Made by a program: the position numbers and the translations under genes. This document shows, one piece after another, positions 20,539-29,948 of a stretch of 64,000 nt of DNA. Under the pieces are notes generated by a model. It ran no database searches. It was not told the origin of the DNA and saw only the letters and a program-made list of their open reading frames with translations. The stretch spans positions 3,259,501 through 3,323,500 of the forward strand of contig NZ_CP087190.1 in NCBI RefSeq assembly GCF_024749165.1, in the 5' to 3' direction. This stretch comes from Pseudomonas sp. B21-023. Its GTDB lineage: Bacteria > Pseudomonadota > Gammaproteobacteria > Pseudomonadales > Pseudomonadaceae. The first letter of the stretch is position 1, and the number at the start of each line of letters is the position of its first letter.

Positions 20539-20572
20539 CGCAGGGGCTCCAGCAGGTCTGCACGCCCCTGCG
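20539..20572. terminator. Hairpin between tetR and gcd
   Basis: CGCAGGGGC at 20539-20547 pairs perfectly with GCCCCTGCG at 20564-20572, giving a 9-bp GC-rich stem with a 16-base loop just after the tetR stop. No T-run follows, so it would be a weak or factor-assisted terminator. The following AT-rich stretch at 20586-20632 is probably the gcd promoter region; I could not fix -35 and -10 boxes there. Confidence 0.4.
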
Positions 20573-20661
20573 ACAATCGGTCCCGATTTAAAATGTACTA
20601 ACTTGTTAATTAGCTTGCTAAGGGATTAAACTGCCGGCATTCCACCTGCGAGATCCCTGGC

Positions 20662-23067
20662 ATGAAAGACTCCCCCCGCGCCCGTGGCGCCTCAACCTTC
20701 ATCCTGGTCTGCCTGGGCGTTGTCATCGCCCTGCTCGGCCTGCTCCTGGCTGCCGGCGGCCTCAAGCTGGCCGGCCTGGGCGGCTCCTGGTACTTCCTGA
20801 CCGGCGGCCTGGCCATGGCCCTCGCCGGCCTGCTCATCGCCCGAGGCAAACCCGCCGGCGCCTGGCTGTACGCCCTGTTCCTCGCCGGCACCGCGATCTG
20901 GGCCGTGGCCGACAGCGGACTGGTGTTCTGGCCGCTGTTCTCGCGCCTGTTCATGTTCGCCGCCATCGGCCTGGTGGTCGCGCTGGTTTACCCGCTACTG
21001 GTGCGCCACAAGGCGCGCGGTGCCTATGGCATCGCCGGCTTGCTGGCCGTGGCCCTGGCGATCGCCGCCGGCAACATGTTCGTTGCCCACCCCAGCGTCG
21101 CCCCCACCGGCAACGGCCCGGGCCTGACGCCGGTGGAGCCCGGCCAGCAACAGAAGGACTGGGCCCACTACGGCAACACCGAAGGCGGCAGCCGTTTCGC
21201 CGCCCTGGACCAGATCAACCGCGGCAACGTCGACAAGCTCAAGGTCGCCTGGACCTACCACACCGGCGACGTCGCCCTCAGCGACGGCAATGGCGCCGAA
21301 GACCAGCTCACCCCGCTGCAGGTCGGCGACAAGGTGTTCATCTGCACCCCGCACAACAACCTGATCGCGCTGGACGCCGACACCGGCAAGCAGCTGTGGA
21401 AGAACGCCATTAACGCCCAGTCCAAGGTCTGGCAGCGTTGCCGTGGCATGGCCTACTTCGACGCCACCACGCCGATCGCCCAACCGAGCCAGCCGAACAG
21501 TTCACCGATCACTCTGGCCAGCGTGCCGGCCGGCGCCAACTGCCAGCGCCGCCTGCTGACCAACACCATCGATGGCCGCCTGATCGCCGTCGACGCCGAC
21601 ACCGGCGCGTTCTGCCAGGGCTTCGGCGAAAACGGCCAGGTCGACCTCAAGGCCGGCCTGGGCGATGTCCCGGACTCCTACTACCAGCTGTCCTCGGCAC
21701 CGCTGATGGCCGGTACTACCGTGGTGGTCGGCGGGCGCGTGGCCGACAACGTGCAGACCGACATGCCCGGCGGCGTCATCCGTGGCTTCGACGTGATCAG
21801 CGGGGCCCAGCGCTGGGCCTTCGACCCCGGCAACCCGGAAGACCGCGCTGCCCCGCAAGGCGACGGCACCTACGTGCGCAGCACTCCCAACAGCTGGGCG
21901 CCGATGTCGTACGATCCGGCGATGAACACCGTGTTCTTGCCGATGGGCTCCTCGTCCACCGATATCTACGGCGTGGAGCGCAGCAGGCTTGACCACACCT
22001 ACGGCGCCTCGGTGCTGGCCCTGGACGCCACCACCGGCAACCAGAAGTGGGTCTACCAGACCGTGCACAACGACCTCTGGGACTTCGACCTGCCGATGCA
22101 GCCAAGCCTGATCGACTTCACCAAGGATGACGGCAGCAGCGTGCCGGCCGTGGTGATCGGCACCAAGGCCGGGCAGATCTACGTGCTCGACCGCGCCACC
22201 GGCAAGCCGCTCACGCAGGTCGATGAAGTGCCGGTCAAGCCAAGCAACATCCCCAACGAGCCATACTCGCCAACCCAGCCGAAATCGGTAGGCATGCCGC
22301 AGATCGGCGCGCAGACCCTGACCGAGTCGGACATGTGGGGCGCCACGCCCTATGACCAGCTGCTGTGCCGCATAGATTTCAAGAAGATGCGCTACGACGG
22401 CCTCTACACCGCGCCCGGCACCGACCTGTCGCTGAGCTTCCCGGGCTCGCTGGGCGGGATGAACTGGGGCAGCATTTCCACCGACCCGGTGCATGGTTTC
22501 ATCTTCGTCAACGACATGCGCCTGGGCCTGTGGATCCAGATGATCCCGTCGCAGAACAAGGGTGATGTCGCCGCCGGTGGCGAGGCGTTGAATACCGGCA
22601 TGGGCGCGGTGCCGCTCAAGGGCACCCCGTATGCGGTGAACAAGAACCGCTTCCTGTCGGTGGCTGGCATCCCGTGCCAGGCACCGCCGTTCGGTACCCT
22701 GACCGCCATCGACATGAAGACCCGCCAGGTCGCCTGGCAGGTGCCGGTGGGCACCGTCGAGGACACCGGCCCCCTGGGCATCCGCATGCACCTGCCGATC
22801 AAGATCGGCCTGCCGACGCTCGGCGGCACCCTGTCCACCCAGGGAGGCCTGGTGTTCATCGCCGGCACCCAGGATTTCTACCTGCGCGCCTACGACAGCA
22901 GCAACGGCAGCGAGATCTGGAAAGCCCGCCTGCCGGTCGGCAGCCAGGGCGGCCCGATGACCTATGTGTCGCCCAGGACCGGCAAGCAGTACGTGGTGGT
23001 CACTGCCGGCGGTGCGCGCCAGTCGACCGACCGCGGCGACTATGTGATGGCGTACGCATTGCCATAA
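20662..23067 (+). CDS. gcd: Membrane-bound PQQ-dependent glucose dehydrogenase
   Basis: Gcd oxidises glucose to gluconolactone in the periplasm and passes electrons to ubiquinone; it needs PQQ. The 801 residues match the usual length of about 800. The first 145 or so residues hold five hydrophobic helices. A quinoprotein propeller follows, with HYGNTEGGSRFAALDQINRGNVDKL opening it, TPHNNLIALDADTGKQLWK, DLWDFDLPMQPSL, and GGTLSTQGGLVFIAGTQD and TYVSPRTGKQYVVV near the end. A porin gene follows, the same order as in P. putida, so the pair brings in and oxidises glucose. The start at 20662 is the first ATG before the helices. Confidence 0.96.
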   Translation: MKDSPRARGASTFILVCLGVVIALLGLLLAAGGLKLAGLGGSWYFLTGGLAMALAGLLIARGKPAGAWLYALFLAGTAIWAVADSGLVFWPLFSRLFMFAAIGLVVALVYPLLVRHKARGAYGIAGLLAVALAIAAGNMFVAHPSVAPTGNGPGLTPVEPGQQQKDWAHYGNTEGGSRFAALDQINRGNVDKLKVAWTYHTGDVALSDGNGAEDQLTPLQVGDKVFICTPHNNLIALDADTGKQLWKNAINAQSKVWQRCRGMAYFDATTPIAQPSQPNSSPITLASVPAGANCQRRLLTNTIDGRLIAVDADTGAFCQGFGENGQVDLKAGLGDVPDSYYQLSSAPLMAGTTVVVGGRVADNVQTDMPGGVIRGFDVISGAQRWAFDPGNPEDRAAPQGDGTYVRSTPNSWAPMSYDPAMNTVFLPMGSSSTDIYGVERSRLDHTYGASVLALDATTGNQKWVYQTVHNDLWDFDLPMQPSLIDFTKDDGSSVPAVVIGTKAGQIYVLDRATGKPLTQVDEVPVKPSNIPNEPYSPTQPKSVGMPQIGAQTLTESDMWGATPYDQLLCRIDFKKMRYDGLYTAPGTDLSLSFPGSLGGMNWGSISTDPVHGFIFVNDMRLGLWIQMIPSQNKGDVAAGGEALNTGMGAVPLKGTPYAVNKNRFLSVAGIPCQAPPFGTLTAIDMKTRQVAWQVPVGTVEDTGPLGIRMHLPIKIGLPTLGGTLSTQGGLVFIAGTQDFYLRAYDSSNGSEIWKARLPVGSQGGPMTYVSPRTGKQYVVVTAGGARQSTDRGDYVMAYALP

Positions 23068-23081
23068 ATCGCGTCGCCTGT

Positions 23082-23146
23082 ATCGCCGGCAAGCCGGCTC
23101 CCACAGGGTGCGCGCACTCACTGTGGGAGCCGGCTTGCCGGCGATG
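23082..23146. repeat. REP pair between gcd and oprB
   Basis: Inverted units lie at 23082-23108 (ATCGCCGGCAAGCCGGCTCC and on) and 23121-23146 (CTGTGGGAGCCGGCTTGCCG and on), with a 12-bp linker. If gcd and oprB form one transcript, the stem would separate the two messages and could set different stabilities. Confidence 0.85.
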
Positions 23147-23176
23147 AGGCCCTTTCAGACCACCCGAGACTTCGCA

Positions 23177-24427
23177 ATGTCATCCGTTTCACGCCTCACC
23201 CCCACCCTGCTCCTTGCCCTCGCCAGCACCACTGCATTCGCCGCCGACAACACCCTGACCGGCGACTGGGGCGGCCTGCGCCACCAGCTCGCGGCAGACG
23301 GCATCACCTTCACCGGCGACTACAGCGGCGAGACCGCCTACAACGCCCACGGCGGCCTGCACCGTTCGGCCCGCTACTCGCAGAACCTCAAGCTGGGCGC
23401 GCAGTTCGACCTGTCGAAACTGTACGGCCTCGACAACGGCGGCAAGGTCCAGCTGACCATCAACGACCGCCGCGGCAACAGCGCCTCGGAGGACCTGGTG
23501 GGCAACCGCCTGCCGATCCAGGAAAACTACGGTGGCCTCTACACCCGCCTCACCGAACTGAGCTACGAGCGCAACCTGTCGCCTTCGCTCAACCTCAAGC
23601 TCGGCTACATGGCCATGGGCAACGACCTCGGCGGGCTGGACAGCGGCATCCTGTGCAACTTCATGAACGCCGGCTTCTGCGGCCACCCGCTGAACATGTC
23701 CGGCGGCAGCGGCTGGACCAACTACCCCAACGCTCACCTCGGCGCGCGGCTCAAGTACGACCTGGCGCCGGACTGGCAACTGCGCGTTGCGGCGTTCAAC
23801 GTCGACCCCGAGAGCAACGGCAATTCCAGCCGTGCCTGGCACCTGGGGCCCAAGCACAGCACCGGCACCGTGCTCCCGCTGGAACTGGTGTACAAGCTGC
23901 GTGGCGAGCTGCCGGGCGAATACAAGGTCGGCTACTACTACGACAGCTCGAACGTGAAACGCATCGGCAGCAGCGAGGAAGTCGCCGGTCGCGGTGGCCA
24001 TTACCTGCTGGTCGACCAGGCCGTGTGGAACGACCCGGCATTACCAGGGCGCAGCCTGCACGCCTTCGGCCAGTACTCGGCGTCGAGCAAGGCCGCCTCG
24101 CCATTCACCAAGTGGTACGGTGCCGGCATGGTGCTGTACCAGCCGTTCGCGGGCCGGCCTCGGGATACCGTGGCGCTGGGTTACGGGCGCGCAGTGCCGA
24201 ACCCGCGCAGCCGCGACGTGCTCGAGAATGCCGCATTCAATGCCGGCCAGCCATTCCCCGACATCGACAGCGCCGAGCAACTGATTGAGCTGAGCTACGG
24301 CTACCAGGCCACGCCGTGGCTGAACCTGCGCCCGGACGTGCAGTACATCGTCGAGCCGGGGGCGTTTTCCGGGAAGGACATCGACAACGCGCTGGTGCTC
24401 GGCTTGCAGGTCAAGGCGACATTCTGA
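23177..24427 (+). CDS. oprB: Carbohydrate-selective outer-membrane porin OprB
   Basis: The 416-residue protein has a signal peptide (LTPTLLLALASTTAFAAD) followed by NTLTGDWGGLRHQLAADGI, the standard OprB N-terminus, a beta-rich body and a C-terminal phenylalanine (LQVKATF) that guides barrel insertion. OprB porins admit glucose and other sugars. Its place behind gcd fits supply of glucose to the periplasmic dehydrogenase. The start at 23177 precedes the signal peptide directly; the open frame back to 23108 runs through a REP unit and is not coding. Confidence 0.95.
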   Translation: MSSVSRLTPTLLLALASTTAFAADNTLTGDWGGLRHQLAADGITFTGDYSGETAYNAHGGLHRSARYSQNLKLGAQFDLSKLYGLDNGGKVQLTINDRRGNSASEDLVGNRLPIQENYGGLYTRLTELSYERNLSPSLNLKLGYMAMGNDLGGLDSGILCNFMNAGFCGHPLNMSGGSGWTNYPNAHLGARLKYDLAPDWQLRVAAFNVDPESNGNSSRAWHLGPKHSTGTVLPLELVYKLRGELPGEYKVGYYYDSSNVKRIGSSEEVAGRGGHYLLVDQAVWNDPALPGRSLHAFGQYSASSKAASPFTKWYGAGMVLYQPFAGRPRDTVALGYGRAVPNPRSRDVLENAAFNAGQPFPDIDSAEQLIELSYGYQATPWLNLRPDVQYIVEPGAFSGKDIDNALVLGLQVKATF

Positions 24428-24452
24428 GCACCAGGGCCGCCCTGCGGCCCTT

Positions 24453-24535
24453 TCGCCGGCAAGCCGGCTCCCACACCGACCGCGTAAACCTCAAGCCTTG
24501 CGCTGTCCCTGTGGGAGCCAGCTTGTCGTGGCGAC
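24453..24535. repeat. REP pair after oprB
   Basis: Unit 1 at 24453-24476 (TCGCCGGCAAGCCGGCTCCC and on) and a worn inverted unit 2 at 24509-24535 (CTGTGGGAGCCAGCTTGTCG and on). They lie just after the oprB stop. The remaining bases to 24676 are AT-richer and should carry the promoter of the APC permease. Confidence 0.75.
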
Positions 24536-24676
24536 GAACCACGGCGAAAGGAATGCGCAACAACCCCCGGCCAACCCAGCTTTTTCCTCTGCACCAACCA
24601 CATATTTACTAATTTCCCCGCCTGCCACCCTGTCCCAGTATCTGCGCACTAAAACAACAAAGAGCGGGGAACTGTC

Positions 24677-26074
24677 ATGAGTGCAAGTGCGTCCGTGCCT
24701 GCCAGCGTGCAGCACGATCAAGCCGGCTTTCGCCGGGTCCTGGGGCTGGGCTCGCTGCTGGCGGTAGCCGTCGGCCTGGTGGTGTCGCAAGGGGTGATGG
24801 TGATGATGCTGCAGGGGGTCGGCGCCGCCGGCCTGGGCTTCATCGTGCCGTTGGGGCTGGCCTACCTGCTGGCCCTGAGCTATGCGTTCTCCTTCTCCGA
24901 GTTGGCCCTGCTGGTGCCGCGCGCCGGCAGCCTGTCGAGCTACACCGAGGTGGCGCTGGGGCACTTCCCGGCAATCCTCGCGACCTTCTCCGGCTACGTG
25001 GTGGTGGCCATGTTCGCCCTGTCGGCCGAGTTGCTGCTGCTCGACCTGATCGTCGGCAAGGTCTACCCCGGGGTGTTCCCGCAGTATTCGGTGGCCTTCG
25101 GCGTACTTGCCCTGTTCACCGCCCTCAACCTCATGGGCATCGACATCTTCGCCAAGCTGCAGAGCGCCATGGCCGTGGTCATGGTGATCGTGCTGCTGAT
25201 CCTCGGCGTTGCCGCGATCAGCGAAGGGCATGCCGACGGTGTCACCACCACCCTGCTGCAGGGCGACTGGAACCCCATGGGCGCCGGGGTGCTGGCCCTG
25301 ACCGCCATGGCCGTGTGGGGCTTCGTCGGCGCCGAGTTCGTCTGCTCGCTGGTGGAGGAAACCCGCAAGCCCGAGCGCAACATCCCGCGCGCGATGATCA
25401 TCGGCCTGACCGTGATCTTCGCCACCATCGGCCTGTACGGCCTCGGCGCGCTGTTCCTGGTGCCACGCGAGGCGCTGGGCAGCGATGCCCTGCCCCACTA
25501 CCTGTTCGCCACCACGGTGTTCGGCAAGACCGGCGAGGTGTTCCTGGTGATCGCCGCAGTCACCGCCACCTGCAGCACCCTCAACACCTCGCTGGCGGCC
25601 ATCCCGCGCATGCTCTACGGCATGGCCTGCAATGGCCAGGCGTTCCCCCAGTTCAAGCAGCTCAGCCCGCGCGCCCGTACACCTTGGGTCGCCGTGCTGT
25701 TCGTGGCGGCGATCACCGGGCTGCCGATCCTGCTGATGGGCCAGGACGCTGCGGCGATCAACCTGTTGCTGCTGGCCGCCGCGCTGGCCTGGCTGCTGGC
25801 CTACATCATCGTGCACCTGGACGTGATCGCCCTGCGCCATCGTTACCCGCACCTGGCTCGGCCGTTCCGCACGCCGTTCTATCCGCTGCCGCAACTGTTC
25901 GGCATCGGCGGCATGCTGTATGCGATCTGGAACGCATCGCCCAGCCCCGAGATGAGCCTGAAGATCTACGGCACCGCCGGGCTGGTGCTGGCGGTGGTTT
26001 CACTGATCGCGGTGGTGTGGATCAAAGCGGTGATGAAGAAACCGTTGTTCAAGCCCGAGCCCTTGCGGCACTGA
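24677..26074 (+). CDS. APC-superfamily amino acid/polyamine permease
   Basis: The 465-residue inner-membrane protein has about 12 hydrophobic helices and the APC opening FRRVLGLGSLLAVAVGLVVSQGVMVMMLQG, SELALLVPRAGSLSSYTEVALG and EFVCSLVEETRKPERNIPRAM. It imports or exchanges amino acids or amines; the substrate is not readable. The start at 24677 has GGGGA upstream. It is convergent with an AraC regulator only 6 bp away, so the two are not clearly linked by regulation. Confidence 0.88.
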   Translation: MSASASVPASVQHDQAGFRRVLGLGSLLAVAVGLVVSQGVMVMMLQGVGAAGLGFIVPLGLAYLLALSYAFSFSELALLVPRAGSLSSYTEVALGHFPAILATFSGYVVVAMFALSAELLLLDLIVGKVYPGVFPQYSVAFGVLALFTALNLMGIDIFAKLQSAMAVVMVIVLLILGVAAISEGHADGVTTTLLQGDWNPMGAGVLALTAMAVWGFVGAEFVCSLVEETRKPERNIPRAMIIGLTVIFATIGLYGLGALFLVPREALGSDALPHYLFATTVFGKTGEVFLVIAAVTATCSTLNTSLAAIPRMLYGMACNGQAFPQFKQLSPRARTPWVAVLFVAAITGLPILLMGQDAAAINLLLLAAALAWLLAYIIVHLDVIALRHRYPHLARPFRTPFYPLPQLFGIGGMLYAIWNASPSPEMSLKIYGTAGLVLAVVSLIAVVWIKAVMKKPLFKPEPLRH

Positions 26075-26080
26075 CTGCCA

Positions 26081-27094
26081 TCAAGCCGATGCGGCGCGCC
26101 TGGCCCGGTAGCTGCCCGGGCTTTGCCCGGTCCACTTCTTGAACGCCCGGTGAAACGCGCTGGGCTCCTGGAAGCCGGTGTGCTCGGCGATCTCGGCGAT
26201 GCTCAGGTGGCCTTCGCGCAGCAGCTCGAAGGCCATTGCCCGGCGCACCTCGTCCTTGATCTGCTGGTAGGAGCGCCCCTCGCGCTCCAGCTGGCGGCGA
26301 AAGCTGCTGGCGCTGAGCTTCTGCCGTGCGGCCATGGCGTCGAGCGTCGGCCACTGTCCGTAATGCAGGGCGCGCAAATGCCGATAGACCTCCGCCACCC
26401 GGCCATTCTGGTTGCGAAAGCGGATCACCAGCCCCTGCGGCGCGCTGCGCAGAAAGCCCTTCAACCCCGCCAGATCCTGCACCACCGGCAGGCGCAGCCA
26501 AGCGCTGTCGAACTCCACCTCGGTGCGCCCGCTGCCCAGGCGCAGGTCCGGCCCCCAGAGCAATGCGTCATCCTCCTGCGCCGGGCGCGCCAGGGCCAGC
26601 TCGGTACGGTCTATGGCGATGCGTCGGCCGGCCAGCCAGCACAGCAGGCCGATCACCAGCACCAGGTAGGTTTCCTCGGCGTAGACCCGGGTCAGCGGAT
26701 CGGCGATGCTCGACTGCACACTGATCACGGTGCGCGCGCCACGCACCGTGACATTGCCGTTCAAGTCACGCAGGAACAGGGCGAAACTGCCCAGGCACTG
26801 GCGCAGCGCCTTGCCCAGGGTCGGTTCCTGGATCAACCCGCGACAGATCAGGGCGAAGCTGCCCAGGGGCATGCCGTGGCTGTCGAGTTGGAAGAACTCA
26901 TCGTGCAGCTCGTCGATCAGCGCCAGCCACAGCTGGGCGAAGGCCTTGGCCGGCACCCGCGCCAGCGGCTGGGCCAGTACCTGCGGGTCGATGCCCACCG
27001 CCCGCAGATGGGCGTCCCGCGCCTGGGGCCGGTCGCGCAGGGCGTGGACCATGGCATTGAGGAAGTACACCGCGACCGTGTCGCTATCGCGCAT
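26081..27094 (-). CDS. AraC-family regulator with arabinose-binding-type sensor domain
   Basis: The 337-residue protein has a long N-terminal sensor region (about 20-210) of the OruR/ArgR-like AraC group and a C-terminal double helix-turn-helix (about 235-335, TLDAMAARQKLSASSFRRQLEREG and IAEIAEHTGFQEPSAFHRAFKKWTGQSPGSYR). Divergent from the thiolase/dehydrogenase operon, it is most simply read as that operon's activator, perhaps sensing a short-chain acid or acyl derivative. That is inference. A palindrome of TGGCA half-sites lies just ahead of its start codon. Confidence 0.88.
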   Translation of the reverse strand: MRDSDTVAVYFLNAMVHALRDRPQARDAHLRAVGIDPQVLAQPLARVPAKAFAQLWLALIDELHDEFFQLDSHGMPLGSFALICRGLIQEPTLGKALRQCLGSFALFLRDLNGNVTVRGARTVISVQSSIADPLTRVYAEETYLVLVIGLLCWLAGRRIAIDRTELALARPAQEDDALLWGPDLRLGSGRTEVEFDSAWLRLPVVQDLAGLKGFLRSAPQGLVIRFRNQNGRVAEVYRHLRALHYGQWPTLDAMAARQKLSASSFRRQLEREGRSYQQIKDEVRRAMAFELLREGHLSIAEIAEHTGFQEPSAFHRAFKKWTGQSPGSYRARRAASA

Positions 27095-27100
27095 GGCAAA

Positions 27101-27135
27101 TGTCCGCTGTCTATGCTGAGTGGCAAAAAATGCCA
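27101..27135. promoter_or_regulatory. Candidate AraC-type operator
   Basis: TGGCA-AAAAA-TGCCA (27121-27135) is a perfect inverted repeat. A related block TGTCC-N7-ATGC begins at 27101, 20 bp earlier. Together they resemble tandem half-sites for an AraC dimer. They lie 7-41 bp upstream of the regulator's start and about 130 bp ahead of the thiolase start, suited to both autoregulation and activation. Confidence 0.4.
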
Positions 27136-27264
27136 GGTTGTCTGAACAGATCCGGCATAGGCCGCCCGCGGGCCTTTGCCTAGACTCGATCCACCCCGCA
27201 GGGTGTGGGCGCCATTCTCGCAGAGCCTCCCGCGCCCCGCCACGCCTTCGAATACGGAGCCCCC

Positions 27265-28449
27265 ATGAGCAGCACAGAAATCTTCGTCGTCAGTGCGGTA
27301 CGTTCGGCCATCGGCAGCTTCGGCGGTTCGCTCAAGGACCTGCCGCTGGCCGACCTCGCCACCCAGGTCACCCGCGCCGCCATCGAGCGTTCGGGCGTGT
27401 CCGCCGAGCAGATCGGCCACGTGGTGATGGGCAACGTGATCCCCACCGAACCACGCGATGCCTACCTGGGCCGGGTCGCGGCAATGAACGCCGGCATTCC
27501 CAAGGAAACCCCGGCCTTCAGCGTCAACCGCCTGTGTGGCTCGGGCCTGCAGGCCATCGTCTCGGCTGCCCAGGGCCTGCTGCTGGGTGACAGCGACATC
27601 GCCCTGGCCGCCGGCGCCGAAGCCATGAGCCGCGGCCCCTACCTGCTGCCGCAGGCGCGCTGGGGCGCACGCATGGGCGACCTGCAGGGCATCGACTACA
27701 TGGTCGGCATCCTCCAGGACCCGTTCGAGCACTTCCACATGGGCATCACCGCCGAGAACGTCGCGGCGGCCCATGGCATCAGCCGCCAGATGCAGGATGA
27801 AGTCGCCCTGACCAGCCAGCACCGCGCCGCCCGCGCCATCGCCGAAGGCCGCTTCGACGGCCAGATCGTGCCGATCGAGATCAAGACTCGCAAAGGCAGC
27901 GTGCAGTTTGCCGTGGACGAGAACGTGCGCACCGATGCCAGCGCCGAACAACTGGCCGGCATGAAGCCGGTGTTCAAGAAGGACGGCACGGTCACCGCCG
28001 GCAACGCCAGCAGCATCAACGACGGCGCCGCCGGCCTGGTCCTGGCCAGCGGCGACGCCGTGCGCCGCCAGGGCCTCAAGCCGCTGGCGCGGATCGTCGC
28101 CTACGCCCACGCCGGCGTGGAGCCGGCGCTGATGGGCCTGGGCCCGATCCCGGCGACGCAGAAGGTGCTGGAGAAAGCCGGCCTGAAGGTCAGCGACCTG
28201 GACGTGATCGAGTCCAACGAAGCTTTCGCCTCGCAGGCCTGTGCCGTGGCCCGCGCCCTGGGCTTCGACCCGGAAAAGGTCAACCCCAACGGCTCGGGCA
28301 TTTCCCTCGGCCACCCGGTCGGCGCCACCGGCGCAATCATCGCCACCAAGGCCATCCATGAACTGCACCGCGTGCAGGGCCGCTACGCCCTGGCCACCAT
28401 GTGCATCGGTGGCGGTCAAGGCATCGCCATCGTCTTCGAACGCGTTTGA
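27265..28449 (+). CDS. bktB: Beta-ketothiolase / acetyl-CoA acetyltransferase (BktB-like)
   Basis: This thiolase condenses or cleaves acyl-CoA and acetyl-CoA in the cytosol. In 394 residues it shows the acyl-enzyme cysteine in SVNRLCGSGLQAI (C91), the C-terminal GHPVGATGA histidine and the second cysteine in TMCIGGGQG. PTEPRDAYLGRVAAMNAG resembles BktB-type enzymes, which accept C4 and C5 substrates. It is followed after 14 bp by a 3-hydroxyacyl-CoA dehydrogenase, so the pair can interconvert 3-hydroxyacyl-CoA, 3-ketoacyl-CoA and two shorter CoA esters. The start at 27265 has GGAG 5 bases upstream. The symbol is by resemblance to the P. putida locus. Confidence 0.88.
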   Translation: MSSTEIFVVSAVRSAIGSFGGSLKDLPLADLATQVTRAAIERSGVSAEQIGHVVMGNVIPTEPRDAYLGRVAAMNAGIPKETPAFSVNRLCGSGLQAIVSAAQGLLLGDSDIALAAGAEAMSRGPYLLPQARWGARMGDLQGIDYMVGILQDPFEHFHMGITAENVAAAHGISRQMQDEVALTSQHRAARAIAEGRFDGQIVPIEIKTRKGSVQFAVDENVRTDASAEQLAGMKPVFKKDGTVTAGNASSINDGAAGLVLASGDAVRRQGLKPLARIVAYAHAGVEPALMGLGPIPATQKVLEKAGLKVSDLDVIESNEAFASQACAVARALGFDPEKVNPNGSGISLGHPVGATGAIIATKAIHELHRVQGRYALATMCIGGGQGIAIVFERV

Positions 28450-28463
28450 CAGGAGTCAGCAGC

Positions 28464-29312
28464 ATGAACATCGAACACATCGCCGTGATCGGCGCAGGCA
28501 CCATGGGCAACGGCATCGCCCAGGTGTGCGCGCTGGCCGGCTACCAGGTCCTGCTGGTGGACGTTTCCGACGCGGCGCTGGAGCGTGGCGTGGCGACCCT
28601 GGGCAAGAACCTCGAGCGCCAGGTCGGCAAGGGCACCATCGACGCCGACAAGGCCAGCGCGGCCAAGGCGCGCATCCGCACCAGCACCGACTACGCCCAG
28701 CTGGCCAGCGCGCAACTGGTGATCGAGGCGGCCACCGAGAACCTCGCCCTCAAGCAGCGCATCCTGCAGCAGGTGGCGGCCAACGTCGGAGCCGAGTGCC
28801 TGATTGCCACCAACACCTCGTCGCTGTCGGTGACCCAACTGGCGGCCAGCATCGAGCAGCCGCAGCGCTTCATCGGTGTGCACTTCTTCAACCCGGTGCC
28901 AATGATGGCGCTGGTCGAAATCATCCGTGGCCTGCAGACCAGCGACGCGACCTATGCCCAGGCATTGCTGGTCACCGAGCGGCTCGGCAAGACCCCGATC
29001 ACCGCCGGCAACCGCCCAGGCTTCGTGGTCAACCGCATCCTGGTGCCAATGATCAACGAAGCGATCTTCGTGTTCCAGGAAGGCCTGGCCAGCGCCGAGG
29101 ACATCGACACCGGCATGCGCCTGGGCTGCAACCAGCCGATCGGCCCGCTGGCCCTGGCCGACCTGGTGGGCCTGGACACGCTGCTGGCGATCATGGAGGC
29201 CTTCCATGAAGGCTTCAACGACAGCAAGTACCGCCCCGCGCCGCTGCTCAAGGAAATGGTTGCCGCCGGCTACCTGGGGCGCAAGAGCGGTCGCGGCTTC
29301 TTCACCTACTAG
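28464..29312 (+). CDS. 3-hydroxybutyryl-CoA dehydrogenase
   Basis: The 282-residue, two-domain enzyme oxidises 3-hydroxyacyl-CoA to 3-ketoacyl-CoA with NAD. The Rossmann motif is at the N-terminus (IAVIGAGTMGNGIAQVCALAGY), the catalytic histidine is in FIGVHFFNPVP, and GFVVNRILVPMINEA opens the C-terminal dimerisation domain, which ends GYLGRKSGRGFF(T)Y. AGGAG stands 9 bases before the ATG. It sits between the thiolase and a TetR gene on the same strand, forming one operon for short-chain beta-oxidation or its reverse. The symbols hbd and paaH are both used for such genes; I leave it open. Confidence 0.93.
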   Translation: MNIEHIAVIGAGTMGNGIAQVCALAGYQVLLVDVSDAALERGVATLGKNLERQVGKGTIDADKASAAKARIRTSTDYAQLASAQLVIEAATENLALKQRILQQVAANVGAECLIATNTSSLSVTQLAASIEQPQRFIGVHFFNPVPMMALVEIIRGLQTSDATYAQALLVTERLGKTPITAGNRPGFVVNRILVPMINEAIFVFQEGLASAEDIDTGMRLGCNQPIGPLALADLVGLDTLLAIMEAFHEGFNDSKYRPAPLLKEMVAAGYLGRKSGRGFFTY

Positions 29313-29324
29313 AGGAACCGCGCC

Positions 29325-29912
29325 ATGGCCCCGGTCACTGCGGCGCCGCGCTGCGCCAATTTCGAGGAGCGGCGGGACCGGGCCATGGCCCTGTTCGCCG
29401 AGAAAGGCTTCGGCCAGGTCAGCATGCGTGAGCTGGCGGCGCACGTGGGCTTGACCGCAGGCTCGCTGTACCACCATTTCCCCAGCAAGCAGGACCTTTT
29501 GTACGACCTTATAGAGGAGTTGTACGAGGAGCTGCAGGCCACCCTCAACCAGGGCCGCCGGGCGCGGGCCCAGGGCAAGCCGGTACTGGCCTGCCTGATC
29601 GCCGCGCACTGGCAGTTGCATGGCGAGCGGCCGTTGCAGTTTCGCCTGGCCGAGCGGGATTTCTGCTGCCTGAGCGAGGACCAGCAGGCACGCCTTGCGG
29701 GATTGCGCGAACGCTACGAAACCGGGCTACTGCGCCTGATTGCGCCGCAGGCGCGGTTGGCCGGGGAAACCCTGGCGGCCACCGGGCATGTGCTGGCGAC
29801 GCTGTTGAACCAGTTGCCCGGGATGTTGCGCGGCAAGGGCCTGGGTGAAGCCGAGGGCGTTGGGTTGATGGAGGGGCTGGTGGTGGGCGCCATGGAAAGG
29901 ACGCTCGGTTAG
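29325..29912 (+). CDS. TetR-family regulator
   Basis: The 195-residue protein has a TetR N-terminus (about 14-60: RDRAMALFAEKGFGQVSMRELAAHVGLTAGSLYHHFPSKQDLL). The ligand domain is not assignable. GAGGA precedes the ATG by 7 bases and the gene starts 12 bp after the dehydrogenase stop, so it is the third gene of the bktB operon. It probably feeds back on it alongside the upstream AraC regulator. Confidence 0.87.
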   Translation: MAPVTAAPRCANFEERRDRAMALFAEKGFGQVSMRELAAHVGLTAGSLYHHFPSKQDLLYDLIEELYEELQATLNQGRRARAQGKPVLACLIAAHWQLHGERPLQFRLAERDFCCLSEDQQARLAGLRERYETGLLRLIAPQARLAGETLAATGHVLATLLNQLPGMLRGKGLGEAEGVGLMEGLVVGAMERTLG

Positions 29913-29948
29913 CGCTGTGATCACCCGGGCGAGCGCTGCCCAAGCCGC

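Noticed and set aside
20586..20632. A HexR or similar sugar-regulator site before gcd
   Set aside because: The AT-rich stretch has several partial inverted repeats, but none fits a known consensus well enough to name.
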